A stretch of DNA of 64,000 bases from Pedobacter nototheniae. Lineage in GTDB: Bacteria; Bacteroidota; Bacteroidia; Sphingobacteriales; Sphingobacteriaceae. Below are positions 24,375 through 31,895 of the stretch, one piece after another. The notes beneath the pieces were generated by a model, which searched no databases, was not told the DNA's origin, and worked only from the letters and a program-made list of their open reading frames with translations. The position numbers and the translations under genes are program-made. Positions within the stretch are counted from its first letter, which is position 1. The number at the start of each line of letters is the position of its first letter. The stretch is taken from assembly GCF_004335085.1 (NCBI RefSeq), contig NZ_RQRS01000004.1:187305-251304 (forward strand). The letters run 5' to 3'.

Positions 24375-24402
24375 AAATGCCCGGATTTATCCGGGCATTT
24401 TT
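24375..24402 (+). terminator. terminator of the adhesin operon
   Basis: AAATGCCCGGAT (24375-24386) pairs with ATCCGGGCATTT (24389-24400). The hairpin ends in a short T run (24398-24402). It lies 36 bases after the stop of the OmpA-domain gene. Confidence 0.8.
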
Positions 24403-24414
24403 GGTTTATGTTTA

Positions 24415-24429
24415 ACTAAATATATTAGT
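24415..24429. promoter_or_regulatory. distal copy of the ACTAA-N5-TTAGT operator
   Basis: ACTAAATATATTAGT is a perfect inverted repeat of 5-bp arms, and TTT/AAA flanks extend the symmetry with one mismatch. It is repeated at 24468-24482. The two centres are 53 bp apart, close to five helical turns, which suits cooperative binding of a repressor dimer pair on one face of the DNA. Confidence 0.6.
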
Positions 24430-24467
24430 AAAATGTGGATAAAATAATTTTTATAGATGAATTTTTT

Positions 24468-24482
24468 ACTAAATAAATTAGT
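24468..24482. promoter_or_regulatory. proximal copy of the ACTAA-N5-TTAGT operator, overlapping the -7 box
   Basis: ACTAAATAAATTAGT carries the same arms as the site at 24415, and its last base is the first base of the -7 box TATTTTTG. A bound protein would block polymerase, so repression of the polymerase cassette is the simple reading. The repressor is not encoded in this window. Confidence 0.65.
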
Positions 24483-24489
24483 ATTTTTG
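24482..24489 (+). promoter_or_regulatory. -7 promoter box of the polymerase cassette
   Basis: TATTTTTG matches TAnnTTTG exactly and lies 28 bases before the ATG at 24518, giving a leader of roughly 20 bases. No TTG sits at the -33 distance, so the promoter is not ideal on that side. Confidence 0.6.
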
Positions 24490-24517
24490 TTTTGTTAAAC
24501 AAAGCATAAATTTCAAA

Positions 24518-25831
24518 ATGAATACGCAGAAAGACAAACATATTATTCATATGGATCAGGATGCTTTTTTCGTTTCTGTAGAAATTAAAAAGAATTCTAA
24601 ACTGGCAGGTAAACCCGTTATTATTGGTGGTAGTTCTGAACGTGGAGTAGTGGCCTCCTGTAGTTACGAAGCCCGTAAATTTGGTATTCATTCTGCTATG
24701 CCAGCACGTACAGCAAAAATACTTTGTCCGCAAGCTATTTTTGTAAAAGGAAATATGGACGAATATTCCAAGGCTTCTCATGAAATTACTGAGATTATTT
24801 CGCAGCGGGTGCCTTTGTTTGAAAAAGCAAGTATCGATGAACATTATATTGATATGACTGGAATGGATAAGTTTTTCGGCTGTATGAAATTTGCTTCCGA
24901 ATTACGACAAACCATTATTAAGGAAAGCGGATTACCCATTTCTTTCGGCTTATCTGTAAATAAAACCGTAGCTAAAATTGCTACAAACGAATCTAAACCA
25001 GCAGGAGAACTGGAGGTTGTTTTTAATGAAGTTCAGCCTTTTTTAAATCCCTTATCCGTTCATAAAATTCCTGGAATTGGACATGCTACCTATAAAAAGC
25101 TCAGCGAGATGGGCGTAAGGCAAATTGAAACCCTTACGCAAATCCCGCAGGAGCTTATGTTTAAAATACTTGGACAACACGGACTAAGCTTATGGCAAAA
25201 AGCCAATGGTATTGATTTAGCGCCTGTTGTGCCTTATCGCGAGCGAAAATCAATCGGCACACAGGCAACTTTTGAAAGCGATACAATGGATATTGCCAAG
25301 TTAAAGGCTATTATTACAGGAATGGTAACCGGATTAACCTTCCAGTTGCGAAATCAATGCAAACTTACCGCTTGTATTACCGTAACCATCAGGTATACCA
25401 ATTTTGAAACCGTTACCCGCCAAGAACGTATTCCTTATACCTCATTGGATTCTTTTTTGATTAAAAAAGCACATGATCTGTTCGATAAACTTTATTCTAA
25501 ACGAATGCTGTTGCGATTGATAGGCGTAAAACTTTCGCATTTAGTTAGTGGTTACGAGCAAATTGGACTTTATGATATTGGCGAAGAAGAATACAATTTA
25601 TATCAAGCAATGGATAAAGTGCGTAATCATTATGGAGATGATGCCGTAGTTAAAGCCTGTATTGTAACCCAACCACAACGTGATAAGAATAATAAAGTAA
25701 TTAAATATAATCCCCGTAAAAAGAAGGTTGTTGAAGAAACAGAAGAAGAAAAAGCCGAAAGTTATAAGCGATCAAGAATGAGAAGTTTTATGAATGAAAA
25801 AGGCATAATTGGTACAAAATCCTATGATTAA
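24518..25831 (+). CDS. dinB: Y-family translesion DNA polymerase (DinB/Pol IV type)
   Basis: A 437-residue lesion-bypass polymerase. Catalytic acidic residues are Asp13 (HMDQDAFF) and Asp107-Glu108 (SIDEHYID); the FF after DQDA holds the likely steric gate. Fingers (GGSSERGVVASCSYEARKFG), palm, thumb with helix-hairpin-helix (HKIPGIGHATYKKL) and little-finger domain follow in the usual order. A charged tail (about 400-437) lies beyond the normal Pol IV end. It is expected to copy past damaged bases at low fidelity. The gene stops 8 bases before the DnaE-type gene, so the two are one operon, as in mutagenesis cassettes (ImuB/DnaE2-like) of other bacteria. Regulation is probably by the two upstream palindromes. 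No ImuA- or UmuD-like gene is adjacent. Confidence 0.88.
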   Translation: MNTQKDKHIIHMDQDAFFVSVEIKKNSKLAGKPVIIGGSSERGVVASCSYEARKFGIHSAMPARTAKILCPQAIFVKGNMDEYSKASHEITEIISQRVPLFEKASIDEHYIDMTGMDKFFGCMKFASELRQTIIKESGLPISFGLSVNKTVAKIATNESKPAGELEVVFNEVQPFLNPLSVHKIPGIGHATYKKLSEMGVRQIETLTQIPQELMFKILGQHGLSLWQKANGIDLAPVVPYRERKSIGTQATFESDTMDIAKLKAIITGMVTGLTFQLRNQCKLTACITVTIRYTNFETVTRQERIPYTSLDSFLIKKAHDLFDKLYSKRMLLRLIGVKLSHLVSGYEQIGLYDIGEEEYNLYQAMDKVRNHYGDDAVVKACIVTQPQRDKNNKVIKYNPRKKKVVEETEEEKAESYKRSRMRSFMNEKGIIGTKSYD

Positions 25832-25839
25832 TTTAAACT

Positions 25840-28800
25840 ATGTTTTTAAATGTCCATTCCTCATATAGTCTTAAATATGGTACACTAAATATTGATCAGC
25901 TAATTAAATTAGCCCGTCAGTTGGATATTCATCAAATGGTGCTTACCGATATAAACAATTCTACCGGGGCTGTAGAGTTTATCCGAGAATGTTATCGTCA
26001 ATCTATTGCTAAAGACAAAAATGAAACCCAAAGTGGTAATATTCCATATCAGTTAAAACCTATAGCAGGTATAGAGTTTAGAAACCAAAATCGGTTGCTT
26101 TATGTGGGCATTGCTAAAAATAAAGAAGGTATGCGAGAGCTTAATGAATTTTTAAGTCAGCATAATATTAGCAATATTCCTTTACCTGATGTGCCACCCA
26201 AGTTTGAAAATGTTTACATTGTTTATCCCTTTCATAAACTTTTCGCAAAAGATTTAAAAGAAAATGAGTTTGTAGGAATCAGAAGCAACCAGTTAAATTT
26301 TTTATATAAACATCAGATACTAAAACAGCAGCATAAAATGTTGGTGTGGCATCCAGTTACGGTTGCAAATAAAGTTACCTACCGTTTGCACGAATACCTC
26401 AGAGCTATAGATTTAAATACACTTTTAAGTAAAGTATTGGAGAACGATAAATGTGAAAAAGATGAATGTTTAATTCCCGAAAGCAAGCTAATTGAGCAAT
26501 TTGAGCAATATCCCTTCATGGTTGCCAATACACAGAAACTTTTAGATAGTTGCGATTTGAGTAGTTATTTTGAATCCGGTCCTCAACCGAAATCAAAAAA
26601 CCGAGAAACATATACAAAAAGTTTAAGGCACGATCAACTGTTGCTGAGAAGAATTGCACTTATTGGTTTAAAATATAGATATGGCGAACATAATGAAATA
26701 GCTAAGGCACGGCTTGAAAAAGAACTCCGAATTATTGAGTTTAAAAATTATTGTGCCTATTTTTTAATCACTTTCGATATTGTGAGATACGCCATAGGTA
26801 GATGCAAGTTTTACCATGTTGGCCGTGGTTCTGGTGCCAATAGTTTAGTGGCTTACTGCTTAAGAATTACAGATGTAGACCCCATTGAACTCGATTTATA
26901 TTTTGAACGTTTTCTGCATGAAAAAAGAACTAGTCCGCCAGATTTTGATATAGATTTTTCTTGGGATGAACGAGAAACCATGCAGAAATACATCTTTAAA
27001 AAGTATCCAAAAGGTCATGTTGCTTTTTTAGGCACAATGAGCACTTTTAAAGATCGGGCAATTATTCGCGAAATTGGTAAAGTATTAGGTTTATCAAAAG
27101 AAGAGATTGATAGTTTTACTGATCCAGCAAGGGAAAAAGAAAATCAGAAAAATCCAACCTATCAAAAGCTGTTAGCCGTACATAGTTATATGAAAGATAT
27201 GCCAAACCAACGTTCAATTCATGCTGGTGGTATTTTAATTTCTCATGAACCCATCACTTATTATACAGCTTTGGATATGCCCCCAAAAGGCTTTGCAACT
27301 GTACAATGGGATATGTATGAAGCAGAACAAATTGGCTATGAAAAATTTGATATTCTAAGTCAGCGGGGTATTGGACATATTCGTGAAGCTGTAGACTTAA
27401 TAAAAGCCAATCAGGGAAAAGAAATTGATATTCACGATTTTAAAACCTTTAAACAAGATGCCAAGCTAAATGGAATACTTAAAGAGGGGCAGCCCATTGG
27501 TTGTTTTTATATCGAATCGCCCGCAATGCGACAATTGCTTAAAAAACTTAAATGTGATAATTATTTAACGCTTGTTGCCGCAAGCTCCATCATTAGACCT
27601 GGGGTGGCCAGTTCGGGTATGATGAAGGCTTATATTGAGCGCTACCATGCACCCGATAAAGTTGTGTATTTGTGTAAGGAAATGGAAGAACAGCTAAAAG
27701 AAACCTATGGTGTAATGGTTTATCAGGAAGATGTAATTAAGGTTTGCCATTATTTTGCAGGTCTGAACTTAGCAGATTCGGATATCTTACGTAAAGCCAT
27801 GAGTGGCAAATACCGCTCTAAACTGGCTTTTGATGAACTGGTTAATAAATTCTTCCTTTCTGCTCGTAAACAAGGGCATGCCGAAGAGTTAATTGCTGAA
27901 GTGTGGCGACAAATATCTTCTTTTGCTGGTTACAGTTTTTCTAAAGCGCATTCGGCATCTTTTGCAGTAGAAAGCTATCAAAGTTTGTTCCTTAAAACCT
28001 ATTATCCTAAAGAATTTATGGTAGCTGTAATTAATAATTATGGCGGTTTTTACAGTAGATGGGTTTATGTACACGAATTGCAAAAAACAGGGGCAAATGT
28101 ACATTTACCTTGCGTAAATAATAGCGATGATGTAGTGAATATTAATGGAAACGATGTTTATTTAGGCTTTATCCGGATACAAGGTTTAGAAGATAAATTT
28201 TTAAACCGCATTGTGAATGAACGCAAACAGAATGGATTATATATAGATTTGGAAGATTTTGTACAACGAACATCCATTACACTAGAACAAGCAATTATTT
28301 TAATCCGTTTGGGTGCTTTACGTTTTACAGGTAAAGATAGAAAAACATTGCTTTGGGATATTCATAACTACCTAGGCTTTAAACAAAAGAAATTTGATCA
28401 TGCCGAGTTATTTAAGTTAAAATATAAAACTTACCAATTACCATCACTAGAAGATTCTGCATTGGAAAATGCATACACCGAATTAGAACTTTTGGGTTTT
28501 CCGCTTAATTACAAAATGTTCAACTTTTTAAAAACTAATTACCGTGGTGAGGTAATGGCATGCGAAATGAATAAGAGGGTAGGCGAAACGGTTAGAATGG
28601 TTGGTAATTATGTTTGTGAAAAAACTGTTCACACCATTAAAAAAACTAAAATGTGGTTCGGAACTTTTTTAGATGCTAACGGTGATTTTTTCGATACCAC
28701 ACATTTTCCAAATAATACTCCAGTTTATCCCTTTAAAGGTAAAGGATGTTATTTAATTTTAGGAAAAATAGTTGAAGATTTCGGCTTTCCAAGCATTGAA

Positions 28801-28851
28801 GTGCTAAAATTTGCGAAATTACCCATTCATATGAATCCTGTTGCAAGCTAA
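25840..28851 (+). CDS. dnaE2: short DnaE-type DNA polymerase III alpha subunit, probably error-prone
   Basis: A 1003-residue C-family polymerase, shorter than replicative DnaE (about 1160). Order: PHP domain (about 1-200); palm with GRGSGANSLVAY and the catalytic PPDFDIDF (Asp368, Asp370), a likely third Asp at 504 (KFDILS); fingers with HAGGILIS; helix-hairpin-helix region; and an OB-fold-like C-terminus (about 905-990). The PHP metal sites are degraded (NVHSSYS and TDINN where intact domains have HxH and TDH), so PHP proofreading is unlikely. The operon with a Y-family polymerase suggests it extends or shares damage bypass, like DnaE2/ImuC. It could instead be a non-essential second DnaE of another subfamily, so the symbol is tentative. 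Its stop codon lies inside a long inverted repeat. Confidence 0.82.
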   Translation: MFLNVHSSYSLKYGTLNIDQLIKLARQLDIHQMVLTDINNSTGAVEFIRECYRQSIAKDKNETQSGNIPYQLKPIAGIEFRNQNRLLYVGIAKNKEGMRELNEFLSQHNISNIPLPDVPPKFENVYIVYPFHKLFAKDLKENEFVGIRSNQLNFLYKHQILKQQHKMLVWHPVTVANKVTYRLHEYLRAIDLNTLLSKVLENDKCEKDECLIPESKLIEQFEQYPFMVANTQKLLDSCDLSSYFESGPQPKSKNRETYTKSLRHDQLLLRRIALIGLKYRYGEHNEIAKARLEKELRIIEFKNYCAYFLITFDIVRYAIGRCKFYHVGRGSGANSLVAYCLRITDVDPIELDLYFERFLHEKRTSPPDFDIDFSWDERETMQKYIFKKYPKGHVAFLGTMSTFKDRAIIREIGKVLGLSKEEIDSFTDPAREKENQKNPTYQKLLAVHSYMKDMPNQRSIHAGGILISHEPITYYTALDMPPKGFATVQWDMYEAEQIGYEKFDILSQRGIGHIREAVDLIKANQGKEIDIHDFKTFKQDAKLNGILKEGQPIGCFYIESPAMRQLLKKLKCDNYLTLVAASSIIRPGVASSGMMKAYIERYHAPDKVVYLCKEMEEQLKETYGVMVYQEDVIKVCHYFAGLNLADSDILRKAMSGKYRSKLAFDELVNKFFLSARKQGHAEELIAEVWRQISSFAGYSFSKAHSASFAVESYQSLFLKTYYPKEFMVAVINNYGGFYSRWVYVHELQKTGANVHLPCVNNSDDVVNINGNDVYLGFIRIQGLEDKFLNRIVNERKQNGLYIDLEDFVQRTSITLEQAIILIRLGALRFTGKDRKTLLWDIHNYLGFKQKKFDHAELFKLKYKTYQLPSLEDSALENAYTELELLGFPLNYKMFNFLKTNYRGEVMACEMNKRVGETVRMVGNYVCEKTVHTIKKTKMWFGTFLDANGDFFDTTHFPNNTPVYPFKGKGCYLILGKIVEDFGFPSIEVLKFAKLPIHMNPVAS

Positions 28852-28899
28852 TTATGAGCCGAATAATCTATTTATTCGGCTCATAATTAGCTTGTTTTT
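28844..28899 (+). terminator. terminator from a 23-bp perfect inverted repeat after the DnaE gene
   Basis: Positions 28844-28866 and 28872-28894 are perfect 23-bp arms around a 5-nt loop, and TTTTT follows (28895-28899). The stem includes the DnaE stop codon (28849-28851). The core GAGCCGAATAA is shared with the next inverted repeat at 28899-28927, so the element may also be a binding site. Confidence 0.8.
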
Positions 28900-28927
28900 G
28901 AGCCGAATAATGATTATATTCGGCTCA
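28899..28927. promoter_or_regulatory. second GAGCCGAATA inverted repeat, touching the Fic start codon
   Basis: GAGCCGAATA (28900-28909) and TATTCGGCTC (28917-28926) form 10-bp arms, 11 with the outer T/A pair, separated by 7 bases. The right arm ends just before ATG 28927. A -7-like TATATTCG (28915-28922, one mismatch to TAnnTTTG) and a TTG 20 bases before it (28892-28894) would make an almost leaderless Fic transcript. Autoregulation by the Fic protein's own winged helix is an inference. Confidence 0.55.
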
Positions 28928-30030
28928 TGAAGTATAATTGGGAACTAGCAGATTGGCCAGAATTTAGTTATTCATTAAAAGAGTTAGATCAACAACTGAC
29001 TGAATTTATCTTGCAAATTGGAGAAGTAAACGGCTTGGTAAAAACACTGTCTGAAAACATTCAGCAAGAAACCCGATTAGAACTAATGCTTGTAGAAGCA
29101 ATTAAAACTTCAGAAATTGAAGGAGAATACTTTAGTCGAGAAGATATAATGTCTTCATTAAAAAATAATTTAAAATTAAATAAAACTCCCCTGGCTGTTA
29201 GGGATAAAAGAGCCAATGGAATCTCTAGCTTAATGGTTAATGTTCATAATACATTTAAAGGAAAACTAACAAATGAAAAACTATTTGAGTGGCATAAATT
29301 ATTGTTTTCAACTAATAATTCTATAAATGTAGGTACATGGAGAAAGGGCAGTGAGCCTATGCAAGTAGTATCTGGTAGAACTGACAAAATAGAAGTTCAT
29401 TTTGAAGCACCTCCATCTAAAAGTGTGCCTTCGGAAATGAAAAAGTTTATTAAGTGGTTTAACGAAACCGCATCTGGTGCAATAAATGAAATTGCTAATC
29501 CAATAATGAGAGCAGGTATAGCGCATTTATATTTTGAAAGCATTCATCCTTTTGAGGATGGTAATGGTAGAATTGGCAGAGCAATAGCTGAAAAAGCATT
29601 ATCCCAAACTTTGGGCATTCCGGTATTAATTAGTTTGTCAGTAGCGATAGAAGCGGATAAAAATGCTTATTACTCAGCTTTAAAAAAGGCTCAAAAAAGT
29701 AATGAAATTTCAAATTGGCTAAAATATTTCGCAGATATATCATTAAAAGCTCAAAAGAATACCAAAGATTTAGTGAGTTTTACATTAAAAAAGGCCAAAT
29801 TTTTCGATGAATTTAAAGGAAAACTAAATGCTCGTCAGGTTAAGGCTGTAAATAAAATGTTTGATGCTGGATTGGAAGGATTTGAAGGTGGGATGACTGC
29901 TCAGAAATACATTTCAATTACGGGAGCATCAAAAGCTACTGCAACAAGAGACTTAAAGGAGTTAGAAACTCTTAATGTCTTAATTTCTTATGGAGGGGGG
30001 AGAAACACGCACTATAATTTGAATCTGTAA
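28927..30030 (+). CDS. Fic-domain AMPylase-type protein with N-terminal inhibitory helix and C-terminal winged HTH
   Basis: A 367-residue protein. The N-terminal part resembles DUF4172 (KYNWELADWPEFSYS). An inhibitory motif fits [ST]xxxE[GN]: Thr61-Ser-Glu-Ile-Glu65-Gly66. The Fic core has HPFEDGNGRIGRA with catalytic His207, complete for transfer of AMP (or another nucleotide monophosphate) to a protein hydroxyl. The C-terminal 65 residues form a likely winged helix (ITGASKATATRDLKELETLN). The inhibitory helix before the core makes this a class II Fic protein. The target is unknown. The start codon abuts an inverted repeat, so the HTH may control its own gene. It is followed by a YdeI-family gene 16 bases later. 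Confidence 0.88.
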   Translation: MKYNWELADWPEFSYSLKELDQQLTEFILQIGEVNGLVKTLSENIQQETRLELMLVEAIKTSEIEGEYFSREDIMSSLKNNLKLNKTPLAVRDKRANGISSLMVNVHNTFKGKLTNEKLFEWHKLLFSTNNSINVGTWRKGSEPMQVVSGRTDKIEVHFEAPPSKSVPSEMKKFIKWFNETASGAINEIANPIMRAGIAHLYFESIHPFEDGNGRIGRAIAEKALSQTLGIPVLISLSVAIEADKNAYYSALKKAQKSNEISNWLKYFADISLKAQKNTKDLVSFTLKKAKFFDEFKGKLNARQVKAVNKMFDAGLEGFEGGMTAQKYISITGASKATATRDLKELETLNVLISYGGGRNTHYNLNL

Positions 30031-30046
30031 ATTTTTATATTTAAAT

Positions 30047-30559
30047 ATGATTTACCTTAAAGTAGAAATAGAACGGTTTGAACAGATGGGTGAAAAAACG
30101 GGGTGGAGTTATGTTTTTATCCCCTCAGCTATAGCAAATCAAATAAAAGCAAATTGTAAAGTAAGTTTTAGAGTAAAAGGTAAGATCGATCAATTGGAAG
30201 TTTCTGGTATGGCTACTGTACCGATGGGAGAGGGTGATTTTATAATAGCTTTGAAAAGTGAAATCAGGAAAAAGCTTAAAAAAGAAGCCGGTGCAACAGT
30301 AGAACTTTATTTAGAAGAAGATAAAAATTTTAAAATAGAAATGCCTGAAGACCTGGAAATCTGTTTGTCGGAAGAGGAACACTTGATGGCGAACTTTTTA
30401 AAACAAGCAAAATCTCACCAAAACTATTACATCAACTGGATCAATCAGGCTAAAACGGAAGTTACAAGAACTAAGCGTATTGTAATGACGGTAAATGCAA
30501 TTGATAAGCAACAAGATTTTAGCACAATGATAAGGGAGAGTAAAGGGAAAATTATATGA
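30047..30559 (+). CDS. DUF1905 plus YdeI/OmpD-associated (OmdA) domain protein
   Basis: A 170-residue cytosolic protein with two known halves. Residues 1-85 look like DUF1905 (GWSYVFIPSAIANQIKANCKVSFRVKGKID...). Residues about 105-165 match the OmdA/YdeI C-terminal pattern (FLKQAKSHQNYYINWINQAKTEVTRTKRI), which in other proteins ends with a helical segment of this kind. YdeI-family proteins have been linked to antimicrobial peptide tolerance in enterobacteria, but the biochemical role is unknown. It follows the Fic gene by 16 bases and overlaps the next gene by 4 bases (ATGA), so the three may be co-transcribed. Confidence 0.75.
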   Translation: MIYLKVEIERFEQMGEKTGWSYVFIPSAIANQIKANCKVSFRVKGKIDQLEVSGMATVPMGEGDFIIALKSEIRKKLKKEAGATVELYLEEDKNFKIEMPEDLEICLSEEEHLMANFLKQAKSHQNYYINWINQAKTEVTRTKRIVMTVNAIDKQQDFSTMIRESKGKII

Positions 30560-31065
30560 TAAAAGTTGAAGAGATAAGCCCTGAAGAGATTTTAAAACTA
30601 GAAAAAAAGGGAGTAAGCTCTTATCTCAGTATTATATTGCTTAACCTAATATTTTTTGGATTATTTACATGGGTATTTAAAGCACCAATAGAAGTATTTT
30701 ATGGGTGCAGCATTCTAATGCTACTTGTTTTTTTAGGTGTTTATGTCTTTGGTGGTCAAAAGAGTATTTCAAAGGATTTAAAAGAGGGGGTAAAAATAAC
30801 TAGAATAGGTAAAGTAATTGCGGTAAATCAAACAATTGCTTACAAAACCAGACTTAAAACTATTGAAATTACACTTGAAGAAGAGTCTGTACCAGAAAAT
30901 TTTCCGAAAATAAATAAATTCGACATTTACAATTCTTATGGGCAACTATTTTACCACCAAGATTATAAATTGAAAAAGAACTATGAAGAATTAATTGGAA
31001 AACAAATTGAATTAAGCTATTTTCCTTATTCAGGAGTTTTACTATCGTTTAAGCTAATCAGTTAA
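30556..31065 (+). CDS. small membrane protein of unknown function
   Basis: A 169-residue protein with two transmembrane helices (about 22-42 and 46-67) and a soluble C-terminal part of about 95 residues, rich in beta strand (KTIEITLEEESVPENF and YGQLFYHQDYKL). No family was recognised. The start codon overlaps the stop of the YdeI-family gene (ATGA), showing translational coupling. It ends directly against the convergent glycosyltransferase gene, with no room for a terminator. Confidence 0.7.
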   Translation: MIKVEEISPEEILKLEKKGVSSYLSIILLNLIFFGLFTWVFKAPIEVFYGCSILMLLVFLGVYVFGGQKSISKDLKEGVKITRIGKVIAVNQTIAYKTRLKTIEITLEEESVPENFPKINKFDIYNSYGQLFYHQDYKLKKNYEELIGKQIELSYFPYSGVLLSFKLIS

Positions 31066-31794
31066 TTATCTTTTGTAATTTCTAAACCAGCTATTAACCT
31101 TCATTTGAATTACGCCTAAAAAAGCTTCTCGAAATATTCTAGTACTCATTTTAGAAGTTCCTTCAGTTCTATCCGTAAAAATAATTGGAACCTCTACAAC
31201 TTTAAAACCATACTTAATTGCCGTAAACTTCATTTCAATTTGGAAGGCATAACCTACAAACTTAATTTTATTTAAAGGAATGGTTTCCAAAACAATTCGG
31301 CGGTAACATTTAAAACCTGCAGTAGCATCCTGAATGTTTATTCTGGTAATTAAACGAACATACATGGAGGCAAAATATGACATTAAAACTCTGCCCATGG
31401 GCCAGTTTACAACATTTACTCCCTTTACATACCTTGAGCCAATAGCTACATCAGCACCGTTTACACACGCCTCACGTAAACGAACCAAATCATCAGGATT
31501 ATGAGAGAAATCGGCGTCCATTTCGAAAACGTATGGATAGTTTTTTTGTAAAGCCCAGTTAAATCCGTAGATATAAGCAGTGCCTAAACCTTGTTTGCCA
31601 GCACGTTCTTCAATAAACAAATGCCCTGAATATTCTGCTTGTAGTGATTTAACAATTTCAGCAGTTCCATCCGGAGAACCGTCATCAATAATTAAAACAT
31701 GAAAAGGTTGTGTTAAAGAAAATACCTTACGGATAATCTTTTCTATATTTTCCTTTTCGTTATAAGTTGGAATGATGACTAAACTATCTGACAC
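31066..31794 (-). CDS. polyprenol-phosphate mannosyltransferase-like family 2 glycosyltransferase
   Basis: A 242-residue enzyme of the Dpm1 type, lacking the C-terminal membrane domain found in longer members. Motifs: IIPTYNEKENI, DDGSPDG, EMDADFSHNP (the DxD-like metal site), GSRYVKG, TAGFKCYRR and FTDRTEGTSKM. It should move a hexose, usually mannose, from a nucleotide sugar to polyprenyl phosphate at the inner face of the membrane, supplying donors for glycan or lipid glycosylation. The sugar cannot be told from sequence. Its stop lies next to the stop of the plus-strand membrane protein gene. It is separated from the POT genes by a minus-strand terminator. Confidence 0.85.
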   Translation of the reverse strand: MSDSLVIIPTYNEKENIEKIIRKVFSLTQPFHVLIIDDGSPDGTAEIVKSLQAEYSGHLFIEERAGKQGLGTAYIYGFNWALQKNYPYVFEMDADFSHNPDDLVRLREACVNGADVAIGSRYVKGVNVVNWPMGRVLMSYFASMYVRLITRINIQDATAGFKCYRRIVLETIPLNKIKFVGYAFQIEMKFTAIKYGFKVVEVPIIFTDRTEGTSKMSTRIFREAFLGVIQMKVNSWFRNYKR

Positions 31795-31843
31795 TTGTTA
31801 ATTGAATAAAGTTTTAAAGGGGCGAAAGTAAATATTAAATATG

Positions 31844-31877
31844 AAAAAACCCGTATCAAACATTGTTGATACGGGTT
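31844..31877 (-). terminator. terminator of the POT transporter operon
   Basis: AACCCGTATCAA (31848-31859) pairs with TTGATACGGGTT (31866-31877) across 6 bases. On the minus strand the stem runs into six T (plus-strand A at 31844-31849). It lies just downstream of the POT gene stop at 31896. Confidence 0.85.
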
Positions 31878-31895
31878 AAATGTTGTTAAAATTAC

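Noticed and set aside
24425..24844. 139-codon minus-strand frame over the dinB start
   Set aside because: It overlaps the promoter, operators and coding start of dinB and has no recognisable domain.
30047..30559. Toxin-antitoxin pair with the Fic gene
   Set aside because: The downstream protein is a DUF1905-OmdA protein, not a FicA-like antitoxin, and the Fic protein has its own inhibitory motif.
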